From Microbacterium sp. SSM24 (GTDB taxonomy: Bacteria > Actinomycetota > Actinomycetes > Actinomycetales > Microbacteriaceae): DNA of 64,000 nucleotides. Both the position numbers and the translations under genes were made by a program. A model generated the notes under the pieces. It was given only the letters and a program-made list of their open reading frames with translations, had not been told where the DNA came from and did not search any database. The stretch spans positions 1,240,001 to 1,304,000 of the forward strand of contig NZ_JAPDNQ010000001.1 in assembly GCF_025989145.1 (NCBI RefSeq), in the 5' to 3' direction. Position 1 is the first letter of the stretch. Every line of letters begins with the position of its first letter. Shown here piece by piece: positions 33,044 through 42,011 of this stretch.

Positions 33044-34318
33044 TCAGAAGGCCTGGACCTCCGCGACCCAGGTGTCCCACGAGGTCTGCTCGTCCTCGAC
33101 ACCGTCGAAGACGCGCGTGACCGCGTTCTGGAGCGCGTCGTGGTACTTGAAGTAGCTCGCGTCCTTGTAGGGAGCGACCGTCACGGCCTCAGCGCGCTCG
33201 CTGAGGATCTCGCCGGTCGGAGCGTCGTTGAAGTACTCGTTGGTGGCGTCGGTGAGCGTCGGGTCCTCGTACGCCTTCAGCTGGCTCGGGAACGTGCCGG
33301 CGTTGGTGAAGGCCTTGACCTGCTGCTCCGGAGCGGTGAGCCAGTCGGCGAGCGCGAGCGCCGCGTCGACGTTGGCGCCGTTCTTGGGGACGGTCAGGTA
33401 CGACCCGCCCCAGTTGCCGCCGCCGTTCGGGAAGACGTTCGCGATGTCCCAGCCGGTGACGTCGGGCGCGTTGCCCGAGATCACGCCGAGCATCCAGCCC
33501 GGGCACAGCATGGTGGCGAACTCGCCGTTGGCCATCGAGGCGAACCAGTCGTCCGACCACTGGCCGGCGTAAGCCGAGTTCGGGACGGCGCGCTCGGTGA
33601 CGAGCTCGTACGCTGCCTGGATCTCGGGGTTGTCGGTCGCGATGACGGTGCCGTCGGGCTCGGTGTAGGTGTACTCGATCTGGTTCACGATGCCCTGGAG
33701 CACCGAGTTGGCCGAGTCGATCATCGGCTTGCCGGTTGCTTCCTTGTACTGGTCCGCGACATCCAGGAAGTTCTCCCAGTCGCCGTTGAACAGATCGGCG
33801 ACGCCTTCGCGGTCGCTGGGCAGACCCGCGGCCTCGAACAGGTCGGCGCGGTAGCAGATGCCCTGCGGGCCGATGTCGGTTCCGAAGCCGACCAGACGGC
33901 CGTCGCCGTCGGTGGCGGCGGCTTCCTTCCAGTCGAGCCAGCGACCCTTGACGCTGTCGGGCGCCTCGGCGAGGAGGTCGGAGTACTGCATCGCCTCGGC
34001 GAACCAGTCGATCTCGACTGCTTCGATGTCGGCGAGACCCTCCTTGCCCAGCTTCTGGAAGTAGTTGGCACGCGCGTCGCCGGACTCGGCGGCGCGGTTG
34101 TGGACGATGGTCACGTTCGGGTGCTCGTCCATGTACTCCTGAAGGAGCTCGTCGGTGTAGCCGAAGTCGTTGAACGTGGCGATGGTGAGCGTGATGGGCT
34201 CGTCGGGGTCGGCCGAAGGCTGACCGCCGCCTCCACCGGCGCAGCCGGCGAGGACGATGGCGGAAGCCGAGAATGCGGCGACCGCTACGGCGCTTCGGCG
34301 GAAGGCACGTGAGTTCAC
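33044..34318 (-). CDS. cebE: Sugar ABC solute-binding lipoprotein (CebE-like)
   Basis: A 424-aa extracellular binding protein. The lipobox LAGC follows a signal peptide; then a Gly-rich spacer and the cluster-B binding fold ([30 protein letters not shown], later [14 protein letters not shown]). GTG 34318 has GGAG 5 nt upstream, better than GTG 34324 which abuts the same site. It is first gene of the operon driven by the CebR-box promoter, so cellobiose or cello-oligosaccharide is the expected ligand; this is inferred from operators and order. Confidence 0.85.
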   Translation of the reverse strand: MNSRAFRRSAVAVAAFSASAIVLAGCAGGGGGQPSADPDEPITLTIATFNDFGYTDELLQEYMDEHPNVTIVHNRAAESGDARANYFQKLGKEGLADIEAVEIDWFAEAMQYSDLLAEAPDSVKGRWLDWKEAAATDGDGRLVGFGTDIGPQGICYRADLFEAAGLPSDREGVADLFNGDWENFLDVADQYKEATGKPMIDSANSVLQGIVNQIEYTYTEPDGTVIATDNPEIQAAYELVTERAVPNSAYAGQWSDDWFASMANGEFATMLCPGWMLGVISGNAPDVTGWDIANVFPNGGGNWGGSYLTVPKNGANVDAALALADWLTAPEQQVKAFTNAGTFPSQLKAYEDPTLTDATNEYFNDAPTGEILSERAEAVTVAPYKDASYFKYHDALQNAVTRVFDGVEDEQTSWDTWVAEVQAF

Positions 34319-34399
34319 TGTCACTCCTTTGTGTTGTCAGATCGATGTGTGTTGCAGGGGGTGTGCGTCCCGGGACGGGTTCCGGGCTGCGGCGCCCGT

Positions 34400-34413
34400 G
34401 GGAGCGTTCCCAT
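34400..34413. promoter_or_regulatory. CebR box, downstream of start site
   Basis: TGGGAGCGTTCCCA, one change from the 14-nt CebR consensus TGGGAGCGCTCCCA known from Streptomyces. Confidence 0.8.
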
Positions 34414-34427
34414 CGGACGGAACCCGA

Positions 34428-34456
34428 CGCTATGGGATCGCTCCCACGAAGTCAAG
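34428..34456 (-). promoter_or_regulatory. Promoter of ceb-type operon with spacer operator
   Basis: -35 TTGACT (34456-34451), 17-nt spacer, -10 TAGCGT (34433-34428). The spacer contains TGGGATCGCTCCCA (34434-34447), a near-perfect CebR box, so repressor and polymerase cannot both bind. Confidence 0.85.
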
Positions 34457-34469
34457 GGAGCGCTCCCAT
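34456..34469. promoter_or_regulatory. CebR box, upstream of -35
   Basis: AGGGAGCGCTCCCA abuts the -35 element; 13 of 14 positions fit the consensus. Confidence 0.8.
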
Positions 34470-34545
34470 GAGCGGGTCACGGTTTCGTCACGACTGCTGG
34501 ATGCCGCGTCATGGACACGCGACTTCGCCCAGCGCGCGCGGCCCG

Positions 34546-34551
34546 TAGACT
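34546..34551 (+). promoter_or_regulatory. -10 box of purSQ
   Basis: TAGACT lies 39 nt before the purS ATG, so this operon has a leader, unlike purM, purD and purC. Confidence 0.5.
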
Positions 34552-34590
34552 GGAGGAGACCCCCGCCCGCGGTCGCCTGGAGGACCACAC

Positions 34591-34839
34591 ATGCCCACCA
34601 TCGTCGTCGACGTCATGCCCAAGGCCGAGCTGCTCGACCCGCAGGGGAAGGCCGTGTCCGGCGCACTCGCGCGCCTGGGCCAGGAGGCCTTCACCTCCGT
34701 GCGCATCGGAAAGCGCTTCGAGCTCACCGTCGAGGGCCAGGTCACCGACGAGGTGCTCGCCACCGCGCGTCAGGTCGCGGACGAGATCCTCTCCAACTCC
34801 GTGATCGAGGACGTCGTCGCCGTCGAGGTGGTGCAGTGA
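34591..34839 (+). CDS. purS: FGAM synthetase subunit PurS
   Basis: An 82-aa small subunit that bridges PurQ and PurL in FGAM synthetase. It shows the family sequence [18 protein letters not shown], then VRIGKRFEL and [22 protein letters not shown] precedes ATG 34591. The stop overlaps purQ by GTGA. Confidence 0.95.
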   Translation: MPTIVVDVMPKAELLDPQGKAVSGALARLGQEAFTSVRIGKRFELTVEGQVTDEVLATARQVADEILSNSVIEDVVAVEVVQ

Positions 34840-35543
34840 CCACCCGCATCGGGGTCATCACGTTCCCCGGCTCGCTGGACGACCGCGACGCGCAGCGCGC
34901 CATCGCCGTCGCGGGCGCCGAGCCCGTCGCGCTGTGGCACGGATCGCACGACCTCGAGGGCGTGGACGCCCTCGTGCTGCCCGGAGGGTTCAGCTACGGC
35001 GATTACCTGCGCGCCGGCGCGATCGCCGCTCTCGCGCCGATCATGGCGGAGGTGAAGGATGCCGCAGCCCAGGGCATGCCGATCCTCGGCATCTGCAACG
35101 GCTTCCAGATGCTCGTCGAGGCGCACCTGCTCCCGGGGGGCCTGATCCGCAACGCCCACCAGCAGTTCATCCGCCGCGACCAGCGCCTGCGCGTGGAGAA
35201 CAACGACACCGCCTGGACGAGCGACTTCGCCTCCGGCCAGGAGATCGTCATCCCCCTCAAGAACGCGGACGGCGGGTACGTCGCCTCGGAGTCCGAGCTC
35301 GACCGTCTCGAGGGCGAGGGCCTCGTGGCGTTCCGCTACCTCGGTGTGAACCCGAACGGGTCGCTGCGCGACATCGCCGGCCTCACCAACGAGCGCGGCA
35401 ACGTCGTCGGCCTCATGCCGCACCCCGAGCACGCCGTCGAGGCCGGCTTCGGTCCCGACACCTCCGCCGCCATGCGGTCGGGCGTGGACGGTCTGCCGTT
35501 CTTCACCTCGGCGATCGCCGCCGTGGTCGCCGCCGCGGCCTGA
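34836..35543 (+). CDS. purQ: FGAM synthetase glutaminase subunit PurQ
   Basis: A 235-aa class-I glutaminase that supplies ammonia to Pur[15 protein letters not shown] and the nucleophile elbow ILGICNGFQ (Cys) are present, with the His-x-Glu pair in [12 protein letters not shown] 34836 overlaps the purS stop. purL does not follow: the next gene is convergent, so the large subunit must be elsewhere. Confidence 0.96.
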   Translation: MTTRIGVITFPGSLDDRDAQRAIAVAGAEPVALWHGSHDLEGVDALVLPGGFSYGDYLRAGAIAALAPIMAEVKDAAAQGMPILGICNGFQMLVEAHLLPGGLIRNAHQQFIRRDQRLRVENNDTAWTSDFASGQEIVIPLKNADGGYVASESELDRLEGEGLVAFRYLGVNPNGSLRDIAGLTNERGNVVGLMPHPEHAVEAGFGPDTSAAMRSGVDGLPFFTSAIAAVVAAAA

Positions 35544-35564
35544 GACGCGGTATCCGGGCACCGC

Positions 35565-35993
35565 TCAGACGGTGCCGATGGGGGGCCACACCCCGATGAT
35601 GATCGCCATGATCACGATCGTCACCAGCTCGTGCGCGATGTTGAGCACCGTCAGCGACGACGGCCGGCCCTCGAAGGCGTCGTGGGTGATGAAGCGCGCC
35701 GCGGTGAATCCGGCCCACAGGATCACGCCGGTGCCGACCGCGGCGAGCAGATAGCCGCCGCCGTAGAAATCCCACGCGAGATACGTCGAACCGGCCAGCA
35801 CCCACGCGGTGATGAAGCTCACCAGCAGTGTGACCAGGATCGGCACCACGGCGCTGCCGCCACGGTCCATGTCGACCCGCGCGAGCTTCGCCCAGCGCTT
35901 GCCGAACACCTTCATCGAGTACCAGATCGCGCCGACGGCCATGCTCGACAGGGTCGCGAGCAGCACCGCCCAGTAGTTGATCTCGGGAACCAT
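35565..35993 (-). CDS. DUF1761-like membrane protein
   Basis: A 142-aa protein with four hydrophobic segments. It begins MVPEINYWAVLLATLSSMAVGAIWY, with a Tyr/Trp motif typical of DUF1761 proteins; the VFGKRWAKL loop follows. Function unknown. ATG 35993 has GGAGG upstream. A much longer open frame upstream overlaps the dehydrogenase antisense and is rejected. Confidence 0.8.
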   Translation of the reverse strand: MVPEINYWAVLLATLSSMAVGAIWYSMKVFGKRWAKLARVDMDRGGSAVVPILVTLLVSFITAWVLAGSTYLAWDFYGGGYLLAAVGTGVILWAGFTAARFITHDAFEGRPSSLTVLNIAHELVTIVIMAIIIGVWPPIGTV

Positions 35994-36083
35994 CCCGCAC
36001 CTCCTCGTCGGGGCGGCACGGGCACATCGCCGCTCGTCGCGAGCGTATCGCCGGGGTCCGACGCCCGACCGGCACCGCGCCGA

Positions 36084-36089
36084 TAGCGT
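36084..36089 (+). promoter_or_regulatory. Leaderless -10 of dehydrogenase gene
   Basis: TAGCGT, then 6 nt, then GTG 36096. Confidence 0.6.
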
Positions 36090-36095
36090 AGAAGG

Positions 36096-37037
36096 GTGAG
36101 CCGAGGCATCCGGAATCTGATCGTGAGCGTGCCGACCGAGGATCTCGCCGCCGATGTGGGGACTCTCCCCGACGGCGTCGAGCTGGTCGTCTGGCCGATG
36201 GACGGACCCGCGCCCCGCGAGCGATTCGACATCGTCGTGCCGCCGTACATGTCGATGGCGCGCGTGCTCGCGCGGCTCGAGGGGGTGGAGGTCGGGCTCG
36301 TGCAGGGGCAGTCGATCGGGTACGACGGCGTCGCCGACATCCTTCCCGACGGCCTGGTCTTCGCGAACGCCGCGAGCGTGCACGAGACCTCGACCGCCGA
36401 GCTCGCCGTCGGCCTCGCGATCGCGGCACAACGTCGCATCGACGTGTTCGCACGCGACACCGCCGACGGCCGATGGGCTGCGCAGTTCACGCAGAGCCTC
36501 GCCGACCGCCGCGTGCTGCTTCTCGGCTACGGAGGCGTCGGCAAGGCCGTGGCGGCGCGGCTGGCCCCGTTCGAGGTGCAGCTGACCGCCGTCGCCCGGC
36601 GCCCGCGCGTCGAGGAAGGGATGCCGGTGCACGGCGTCGACGAGCTCCCCGAGCTCCTGGGCGAGGCCGAGATCGTCATCGTGACCCTTCCCGGCGGCGC
36701 CGAGACCCGGCACATCGTGGACGACGCGTTCCTGTCGGCCCTTCCCGACGGCGCGCTGCTGGTGAACGTGGGCCGCGGATCGCTCGTCGACACGGACGCG
36801 CTCGTCGCGCACGTGCGGCGCGGACGCATCCGCGCGGCGCTCGACGTGACGGAGCCCGAGCCGCTCCCGGCCGGCCACCCGCTGTGGGCGCTCCCCGGCG
36901 TGCTCGTGACGCCGCACGTGGGCGGCGACTCGAGCGCGATGGCCCCGCGCATCGCGAAGCTGGTGCGCACGCAGATCGAGCGCATGGCGCGCGGCGAGGC
37001 GCCGGTCAACGTCGTGCTCGGCGGCTCCTCGGACTGA
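36096..37037 (+). CDS. D-2-hydroxyacid dehydrogenase family protein
   Basis: A 313-aa NAD(P)-dependent enzyme. The Rossmann core has GYGGVGKAVAARL; the catalytic set is Arg in NVGRGSLVDTDAL, Glu in DVTEPEPLP and His in VTPHVGGDSS. The N-terminal substrate half is short and diverged, so the substrate cannot be named. Leaderless GTG start. It converges on apt across palindrome A copy 3, which begins at its stop codon. Confidence 0.9.
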   Translation: MSRGIRNLIVSVPTEDLAADVGTLPDGVELVVWPMDGPAPRERFDIVVPPYMSMARVLARLEGVEVGLVQGQSIGYDGVADILPDGLVFANAASVHETSTAELAVGLAIAAQRRIDVFARDTADGRWAAQFTQSLADRRVLLLGYGGVGKAVAARLAPFEVQLTAVARRPRVEEGMPVHGVDELPELLGEAEIVIVTLPGGAETRHIVDDAFLSALPDGALLVNVGRGSLVDTDALVAHVRRGRIRAALDVTEPEPLPAGHPLWALPGVLVTPHVGGDSSAMAPRIAKLVRTQIERMARGEAPVNVVLGGSSD

Positions 37038-37091
37038 GTCGCCAGAACACGCCGAACGCCGCTCACCGCCGCCGGCGTGTCTTGGCGACTG
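37036..37091. repeat. Long palindrome, family A copy 3
   Basis: Arms GAGTCGCCAGAACACGCCG and its near complement, between the convergent dehydrogenase and apt genes. Confidence 0.85.
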
Positions 37092-37097
37092 GTGGGT

Positions 37098-37616
37098 TCA
37101 GGCCGTGAAGACCGTGTGCACGTCGCCGACGACGGCGCGGCCGCCGAGGGCCTCGAGCTCCATCAGCACGGCCGTGCCGACCACGGTTCCGCCGAGGGTC
37201 TCCACCAGACTGCGGGCGGCCGCGAGCGTGCCTCCGGTGGCGAGCACGTCGTCCACGAGCAGCACGCGGGTGCCGTCCGTGATGTCGTCGTGGGCCTCGA
37301 TCGTCGCCGTCCCGTACTCGAGGGCGTAGTCGACGGATGCCGCGGGCCGGGGCAGCTTGCCCGCCTTGCGGATCGGCACCAGCCCGGTGCCGGACTCCAT
37401 CGCGGCCGCCCCCGCCAGCAGGAAGCCGCGCGCCTCGACACCGGCCACGACGTCGAAGTCGCCCTCGAACGGGGCGATCATGGCGTGGATCACCGTGCGG
37501 AGGGCCGAAGCATCCGCCAGCAGCGGCGTGATGTCGCGGAACATCACCCCCGCTTCGGGGTAGTCCGGGATGGTGCGGATGAGGGACTCGGCGCGGATCA
37601 GGGCTTCGGACGGCAC
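37098..37616 (-). CDS. apt: Adenine phosphoribosyltransferase Apt
   Basis: Salvages adenine to AMP with PRPP. A 172-aa protein: IPDYPEAGVMFRDITPLL at the N-terminus, GVEARGFLLAGA in the adenine site and the PRPP loop VLLVDDVLATGGT. GTG 37616 is fixed by TATCGT-N6-GTG. The frame stays open far upstream through the protease gene, which is an artefact of high GC. Confidence 0.95.
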   Translation of the reverse strand: MPSEALIRAESLIRTIPDYPEAGVMFRDITPLLADASALRTVIHAMIAPFEGDFDVVAGVEARGFLLAGAAAMESGTGLVPIRKAGKLPRPAASVDYALEYGTATIEAHDDITDGTRVLLVDDVLATGGTLAAARSLVETLGGTVVGTAVLMELEALGGRAVVGDVHTVFTA

Positions 37617-37622
37617 GCGCCC

Positions 37623-37628
37623 ACGATA
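37623..37628 (-). promoter_or_regulatory. Leaderless -10 of apt
   Basis: TATCGT on the minus strand, 6 nt before GTG 37616. Confidence 0.6.
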
Positions 37629-37699
37629 GTCCGCCGCACCGGCGCCCACGCGCGGAGACGCCGCCGAACCCCCATCGGCGGCGTCTCCCTGCGCAGCGC

Positions 37700-39613
37700 T
37701 CAGGTGATCCCGAGCTGGAACCATCCGGCCCAGCCGCCGGCCGCGTTCCACCACGTGCTGTAGGCGAGATCGTCGGTGCCGGTCACGAAGACGTCGATCT
37801 GCTCGGCGACGCGACTGATGGCCGCCACCTGTCCGCCGGGCTTCCCGACGCCGCCCGACACGTTGAACCAGCCCGCCCAGTTGCCGCCCTCGTGCCACCA
37901 CGTCGAGTACACGCGGTTGTCGGTGCCGATGACGAACAGGTCGAGGTGACCCGAGTACCGCGCGATCGCCGTGACGTCCGAGCCCGGCGAGGCGACGCCG
38001 CCCGACACCTGGAACCAGCCCTGAGCCCAGCCTCCGGTCGAGTTCCACCAGGTCGACATGATGCGCCCGCTGCTGTCGGTGGTGAACAGATCCAGCTGAT
38101 CCGGATGCCGCGCCACGACGGTCACCGTGGAGTCCGGCCGGCACGTGATGCCGTTGATCGGGAACCATCCCGACCACCCCGACCGCTGGTCCCACCACGC
38201 CGAGTAGACCCGGTTGTCGGTGCCGACGGTGAAGATGTCGAGGTGGTGCGGACGACGGGCTACGGCCGTCACGGGCGCCCCGTTCGCCGCGACGCCGCCG
38301 CCGATGTGCACCCAGTCGTTCGCCCAGCCTCCTCCGCCGTTCCACCAGATCGTCATCGTGCGGCCGTTCTGGTCGGTCGTGAAGAGGTCGATCTGATCGG
38401 TGTAGCGGGCGAGGGCGGTGACGACCGACCCGGGGCGGCACCGGATGCTGCCCAGCGGGAACCAGTTCGACCAGCCGGCGGAGGCATCCCACCACGCCGA
38501 GTAGACGCGGTTGTCGGTGCCGACCGTGAACAGGTCGAGGTGGCGGTCGTATCGCGAGATCGCCGTGATCGGCGAGCCCGCACCGCCGGGAGCGGCGACG
38601 CCGCCCATGAGCGAGAACCATCCCGCCCAGCCGGATCCGGCATCCCACCAGTCCGACACGCAGCGGCCGTCCGGCGCCACCGCGAACACGTCGAGGTGCT
38701 CGGGGTAGCGTGCCACGACCGACATGACCGCGCTCGCTCGGACCGGCTGTGTCATGAGCGGTCGGAACCGGTTCCAGATCACGGCCTTGCAGATGGCGCA
38801 GAACTCGACGCCGAGGTTGCGCATCTTGCAGTTCCACTCGGGCCGGTATGCGCCGGCGTGGTAGTAGTGCGCGCCCTCGAACGTCCCGACCGTCCCGGCC
38901 GGAACCGGGCTCGCCGAATAGTCCTCGACGGCCGGATTCGGGTTGGTCTGCGTGGGGATGGGCGTGTTCGCCGCCACCGCCCAGCGCCACTTGAGCGTGT
39001 TGCGGTCGGTGTTGATCGTCACGTTCGGCTCGCCGGGCTCGACGGCGGGATGCTGCTGACGGTCCGCCTCGTTGCCGCCCGCCCAGTAGGGGTACTCGTC
39101 CGCCAGTCCGAACGCCGTGTGGACGGCCTCGTGGATCGCGATCTCGGTTGCGCCTCCCGCGAGCGAGTAGGTGCCGATCGCGCCGCCCGCGCCGCCGTAG
39201 ACGGTCGAGTTCACCACCAGGAGCGCGAGCGTGAACTCGGGGACCTGCGCGGCCGCGGTCGTCAGCACCGTCGTGGTGTCGGCGAGAAGGAGACGACGGA
39301 TGCCGCCACCGCCGAAGGTCGCATCGAAGAACGTGCGGGCTGTGGCCCCGGTTCCTCCAGGCCCGACCGGATCGTCGGCACCGCTGTCGGTGGAGCGGAC
39401 GTTCACCCGGAAGACGTTGATGACCGACCGGAGCTGCCCGAACGGGTCCGTCGCGAGCAGCGCGGTGACGAAGTCCGTCGCCGCCGTGTCGAACGCCCCC
39501 TGCTGCGCCGCGGTGAACCCGTCGCCGAGCAGGACGATGTTGAACGCCTTGTTCCGCGGGGCGTTCCCGTGGATCTGCGTCGTGCCGATGACGGCACCGT
39601 CTGCGGTGGTCAT
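37700..39613 (-). CDS. M64-type metallopeptidase fused to a seven-blade beta-propeller
   Basis: A 637-aa protein. Residues 1-290 resemble peptidase family M64 (IgA-protease-like): FNIVLLGDGFTAAQQGAF at the start and the zinc site HEAVHTAFGLADE, with His161, Glu162 and His165. A Cys cluster (CKMRNLGVEFCAIC) closes the domain. Residues about 296-637 are seven repeats of about 49 residues (x-VTA-x-AR, LDLF, GTDNRVYS, WW, GW-x2-WF), a PLL/DUF346-type lectin-like propeller. No signal peptide is visible. It is coupled to the upstream 153-aa gene by ATGA. The domain pairing suggests glycan-directed proteolysis; this is inference. Confidence 0.8.
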   Translation of the reverse strand: MTTADGAVIGTTQIHGNAPRNKAFNIVLLGDGFTAAQQGAFDTAATDFVTALLATDPFGQLRSVINVFRVNVRSTDSGADDPVGPGGTGATARTFFDATFGGGGIRRLLLADTTTVLTTAAAQVPEFTLALLVVNSTVYGGAGGAIGTYSLAGGATEIAIHEAVHTAFGLADEYPYWAGGNEADRQQHPAVEPGEPNVTINTDRNTLKWRWAVAANTPIPTQTNPNPAVEDYSASPVPAGTVGTFEGAHYYHAGAYRPEWNCKMRNLGVEFCAICKAVIWNRFRPLMTQPVRASAVMSVVARYPEHLDVFAVAPDGRCVSDWWDAGSGWAGWFSLMGGVAAPGGAGSPITAISRYDRHLDLFTVGTDNRVYSAWWDASAGWSNWFPLGSIRCRPGSVVTALARYTDQIDLFTTDQNGRTMTIWWNGGGGWANDWVHIGGGVAANGAPVTAVARRPHHLDIFTVGTDNRVYSAWWDQRSGWSGWFPINGITCRPDSTVTVVARHPDQLDLFTTDSSGRIMSTWWNSTGGWAQGWFQVSGGVASPGSDVTAIARYSGHLDLFVIGTDNRVYSTWWHEGGNWAGWFNVSGGVGKPGGQVAAISRVAEQIDVFVTGTDDLAYSTWWNAAGGWAGWFQLGIT

Positions 39614-40071
39614 GACTCCACCTCGTCGATCGCGTCATCCGAGAGGACGATCGGACCGGGTGCACGGAACGCCCGCTCGCCGGGCGGGGGTGCGGCATCC
39701 GGCGAGAGCGGACGCTGGAGCACCACGCGCGCGGCCGTGCGCGGTGCGGGCACCACGACGGTGAACGCGCCGCGGCGCATCGGATCGGGGACGCGCGAGA
39801 TCGCCTCGCCCGGTTCGCCGAAGACCTCGACGGAGTCGGGGAGCGCATCCCGCACGCGGACGCGTGAGAGGGCGACGCCTTCGGCATCCCGCACCTCGAC
39901 GTGGTCGACGCTCGGCGCTTCGTCGAGGTCGAACCCCGGCACCGCGACGTCGACGCGCTGCTGACTGACGAGGCGCACCTCGCCGTCTTCGTACTCGTAG
40001 ATGAGACGGAGGGCGGCGCCCCGCGTCTCGTCGTCGTCGCCGGGCGAACCCGGCAGGTCGGGAGAGCTCAT
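39610..40071 (-). CDS. Hypothetical partner of the M64-propeller protein
   Basis: A 153-aa acidic soluble protein without family I recognise. It predicts as mainly beta strand (LRLIYEYEDGEVRLVSQQRVDVAVPG, then RGAFTVVVPAPRTAARVVLQRPL) with a Pro-rich end. It overlaps the protease gene by 4 nt, so both are made together; it could be an inhibitor, chaperone or delivery partner. No signal peptide. Confidence 0.7.
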   Translation of the reverse strand: MSSPDLPGSPGDDDETRGAALRLIYEYEDGEVRLVSQQRVDVAVPGFDLDEAPSVDHVEVRDAEGVALSRVRVRDALPDSVEVFGEPGEAISRVPDPMRRGAFTVVVPAPRTAARVVLQRPLSPDAAPPPGERAFRAPGPIVLSDDAIDEVES

Positions 40072-40260
40072 GGCTGCACCTCGGATCGATGGATGAGTGG
40101 CGGATCGGCGGATGAGCGTTCCCGCGGATCGATGCTCCGCGTGACGCCCGCCGATCCGGCGGGACGACAGACCCCGATGCAGGAAGAGAGGCGTGCGGGG
40201 TCACCGCTGATACCCGCCCGGCGGCATCCGGTGATCTGCCGGTGTGCGGGCATGGGCCGA

Positions 40261-40274
40261 TGTAAGCGCTTGCA
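40261..40274. promoter_or_regulatory. LacI-type operator of glucosidase operon
   Basis: TGTAAGCGCTTGCA, a near-perfect dyad around AAGCGCTT typical of LacI-family sites. It directly precedes the -10 box of an operon that encodes a LacI protein. Confidence 0.8.
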
Positions 40275-40275
40275 G

Positions 40276-40281
40276 TACACT
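40276..40281 (+). promoter_or_regulatory. Leaderless -10 of GH13 gene
   Basis: TACACT, then GGCCCG, then ATG 40288. Confidence 0.65.
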
Positions 40282-40287
40282 GGCCCG

Positions 40288-41970
40288 ATGACTTCCCCGC
40301 AGACCGCCGAGCGCGTCGATGCGCCGTCCACCGCAGCCGGCCGCGAGTGGTGGCGCACCGCCGTCATCTACCAGATCTACCCCCGGTCGTTCTCCGACAG
40401 CACGGGCGACGGCGTCGGCGACCTGCCCGGCATCACGTCGCGGCTCGACGATCTGCGCGACCTCGGCGTCGACGCACTGTGGCTGAGCCCGTTCCAGCGC
40501 TCCCCGCAGAAGGACGCCGGCTACGACGTCGCCGATTACTGCGACGTCGACCCGCTCTTCGGCACGCTCGCCGACTTCGACGAGATGCTCGCGCAGGCGC
40601 ACGCGCGCAGCATCCGCCTCATCGTCGACCTGGTTCCGAACCACTCGTCCGACCAGCACGTGTGGTTCCAGCAGGCGCTGGCCGCGGCGCCCGGAAGCGT
40701 CGAGCGCGCGCGCTACATGTTCCGCGACGGCCGAGGCGTCGAGGGCGAGCTCCCGCCGAACAACTGGGAGTCCGTGTTCGGCGGCCCCGCGTGGACCCGG
40801 GTGGTCGAGCCCGACGGCACCGCGGGCCAGTGGTACCTGCACCTGTTCGACTCGTCGCAGCCCGACTTCGACTGGTCCAACGAAGAGGTGCGCGAGGAGT
40901 TCCGCCGCATCCTGCGGTTCTGGCTCGACCGCGGTGTCGACGGCTTCCGCGTCGATGTCGCACACGGCCTGGTGAAGGCTGCGGGCCTCCCCGACTACAC
41001 GCCCGACCCCGAGTCCGGCTCGATGGGCGGCGAAGAGGCGAACGTGCCCTACTGGGGCCAGGACGGCGTGCACGAGGTGTACCGCGACTGGCACAACCTG
41101 CTCGCCGAGTACGACGGCGACCGCGCCCTGTGCGCCGAGGCGTGGCTGCCCACGCCTGAGAAGACCGCGCTGTGGGTGCGCCCCGACGAGATGCACCAGG
41201 CGTTCAACTTCGCCTACCTCGAGACGACGTGGGAGGCCCCCGCCCTCCGTGCCGTGATCGCCGAGTCGATCGCCGCCTACGCGGCCGTCGGCGCGCCGAG
41301 CACGTGGGTGCTCTCGAACCACGACGTCGTGCGCCACGCCTCCCGCCTCGCCCTCACCGCCGAGAACCCGCAGGGTCACGGCATCGGCCCCGACTCCCCC
41401 GGCAAGCCGATCCCCGAGGTCGGTCTGCGCCGCGCCCGCGCCGCGACGACGCTCATGCTCGCGCTGCCCGGCTCCGCCTACCTCTACCAGGGCGAGGAGC
41501 TCGGCCTTCCCGAGGTCATCGACATCCCCGGCGACGCCCGTCAGGACCCGACCTGGTTCCGCACGAACGGCGAGCGCTACGGCCGTGACGGCTGCCGCGT
41601 GCCGATCCCGTGGTCGGCCGACGCGCCCGCGTACGGCTTCAGCCCGAACGGCGCGGCGTGGCTTCCCCAGCCCGCTGAGTGGGCGACGCTCGCCCGCGAC
41701 GCCCAGGCGGGCGACCCCGGATCGACGCTGTCGCTGTACCGTTCGCTCATCGCAGCGCGCCGCGCGCGCGGTCTCGGTGACGGCACGCTCGAGTGGCTGA
41801 AGGGCTTCGGAACGGATGCTGTCGCCTTCCGCAACGGGAACGTGACCGTCGTCGGCAACACCGGTGCCACGCCGATCCCCCTGCCGGACGGTATCGTGAT
41901 CGCGGCGAGCGGCCCGATCGACGGCGGTGAACTGCCGGCCGACACGACGGTCTGGCTCGCGAACGACTGA
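40288..41970 (+). CDS. GH13 alpha-glucosidase
   Basis: A 560-aa cytoplasmic enzyme of the oligo-alpha-glucosidase group. It starts TAVIYQIYPRSFSDSTGDGVGDLPGI, with the conserved regions DLVPNHSS, GFRVDVAHG (nucleophile Asp223), CAEAW (acid/base Glu284) and SNHDVVR (Asp346). QPDFDWSN-type sequence and the missing signal peptide fit use of imported alpha-glucosides such as maltose, isomaltose or trehalose-like sugars. ATG is set by the -10 box. The lacI gene follows after 41 nt in one operon. Confidence 0.95.
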   Translation: MTSPQTAERVDAPSTAAGREWWRTAVIYQIYPRSFSDSTGDGVGDLPGITSRLDDLRDLGVDALWLSPFQRSPQKDAGYDVADYCDVDPLFGTLADFDEMLAQAHARSIRLIVDLVPNHSSDQHVWFQQALAAAPGSVERARYMFRDGRGVEGELPPNNWESVFGGPAWTRVVEPDGTAGQWYLHLFDSSQPDFDWSNEEVREEFRRILRFWLDRGVDGFRVDVAHGLVKAAGLPDYTPDPESGSMGGEEANVPYWGQDGVHEVYRDWHNLLAEYDGDRALCAEAWLPTPEKTALWVRPDEMHQAFNFAYLETTWEAPALRAVIAESIAAYAAVGAPSTWVLSNHDVVRHASRLALTAENPQGHGIGPDSPGKPIPEVGLRRARAATTLMLALPGSAYLYQGEELGLPEVIDIPGDARQDPTWFRTNGERYGRDGCRVPIPWSADAPAYGFSPNGAAWLPQPAEWATLARDAQAGDPGSTLSLYRSLIAARRARGLGDGTLEWLKGFGTDAVAFRNGNVTVVGNTGATPIPLPDGIVIAASGPIDGGELPADTTVWLAND

Positions 41971-42011
41971 CAGGCGACCGGCTGCGGGCCGGAGCGAGAG
42001 GTGAGGGCGAC

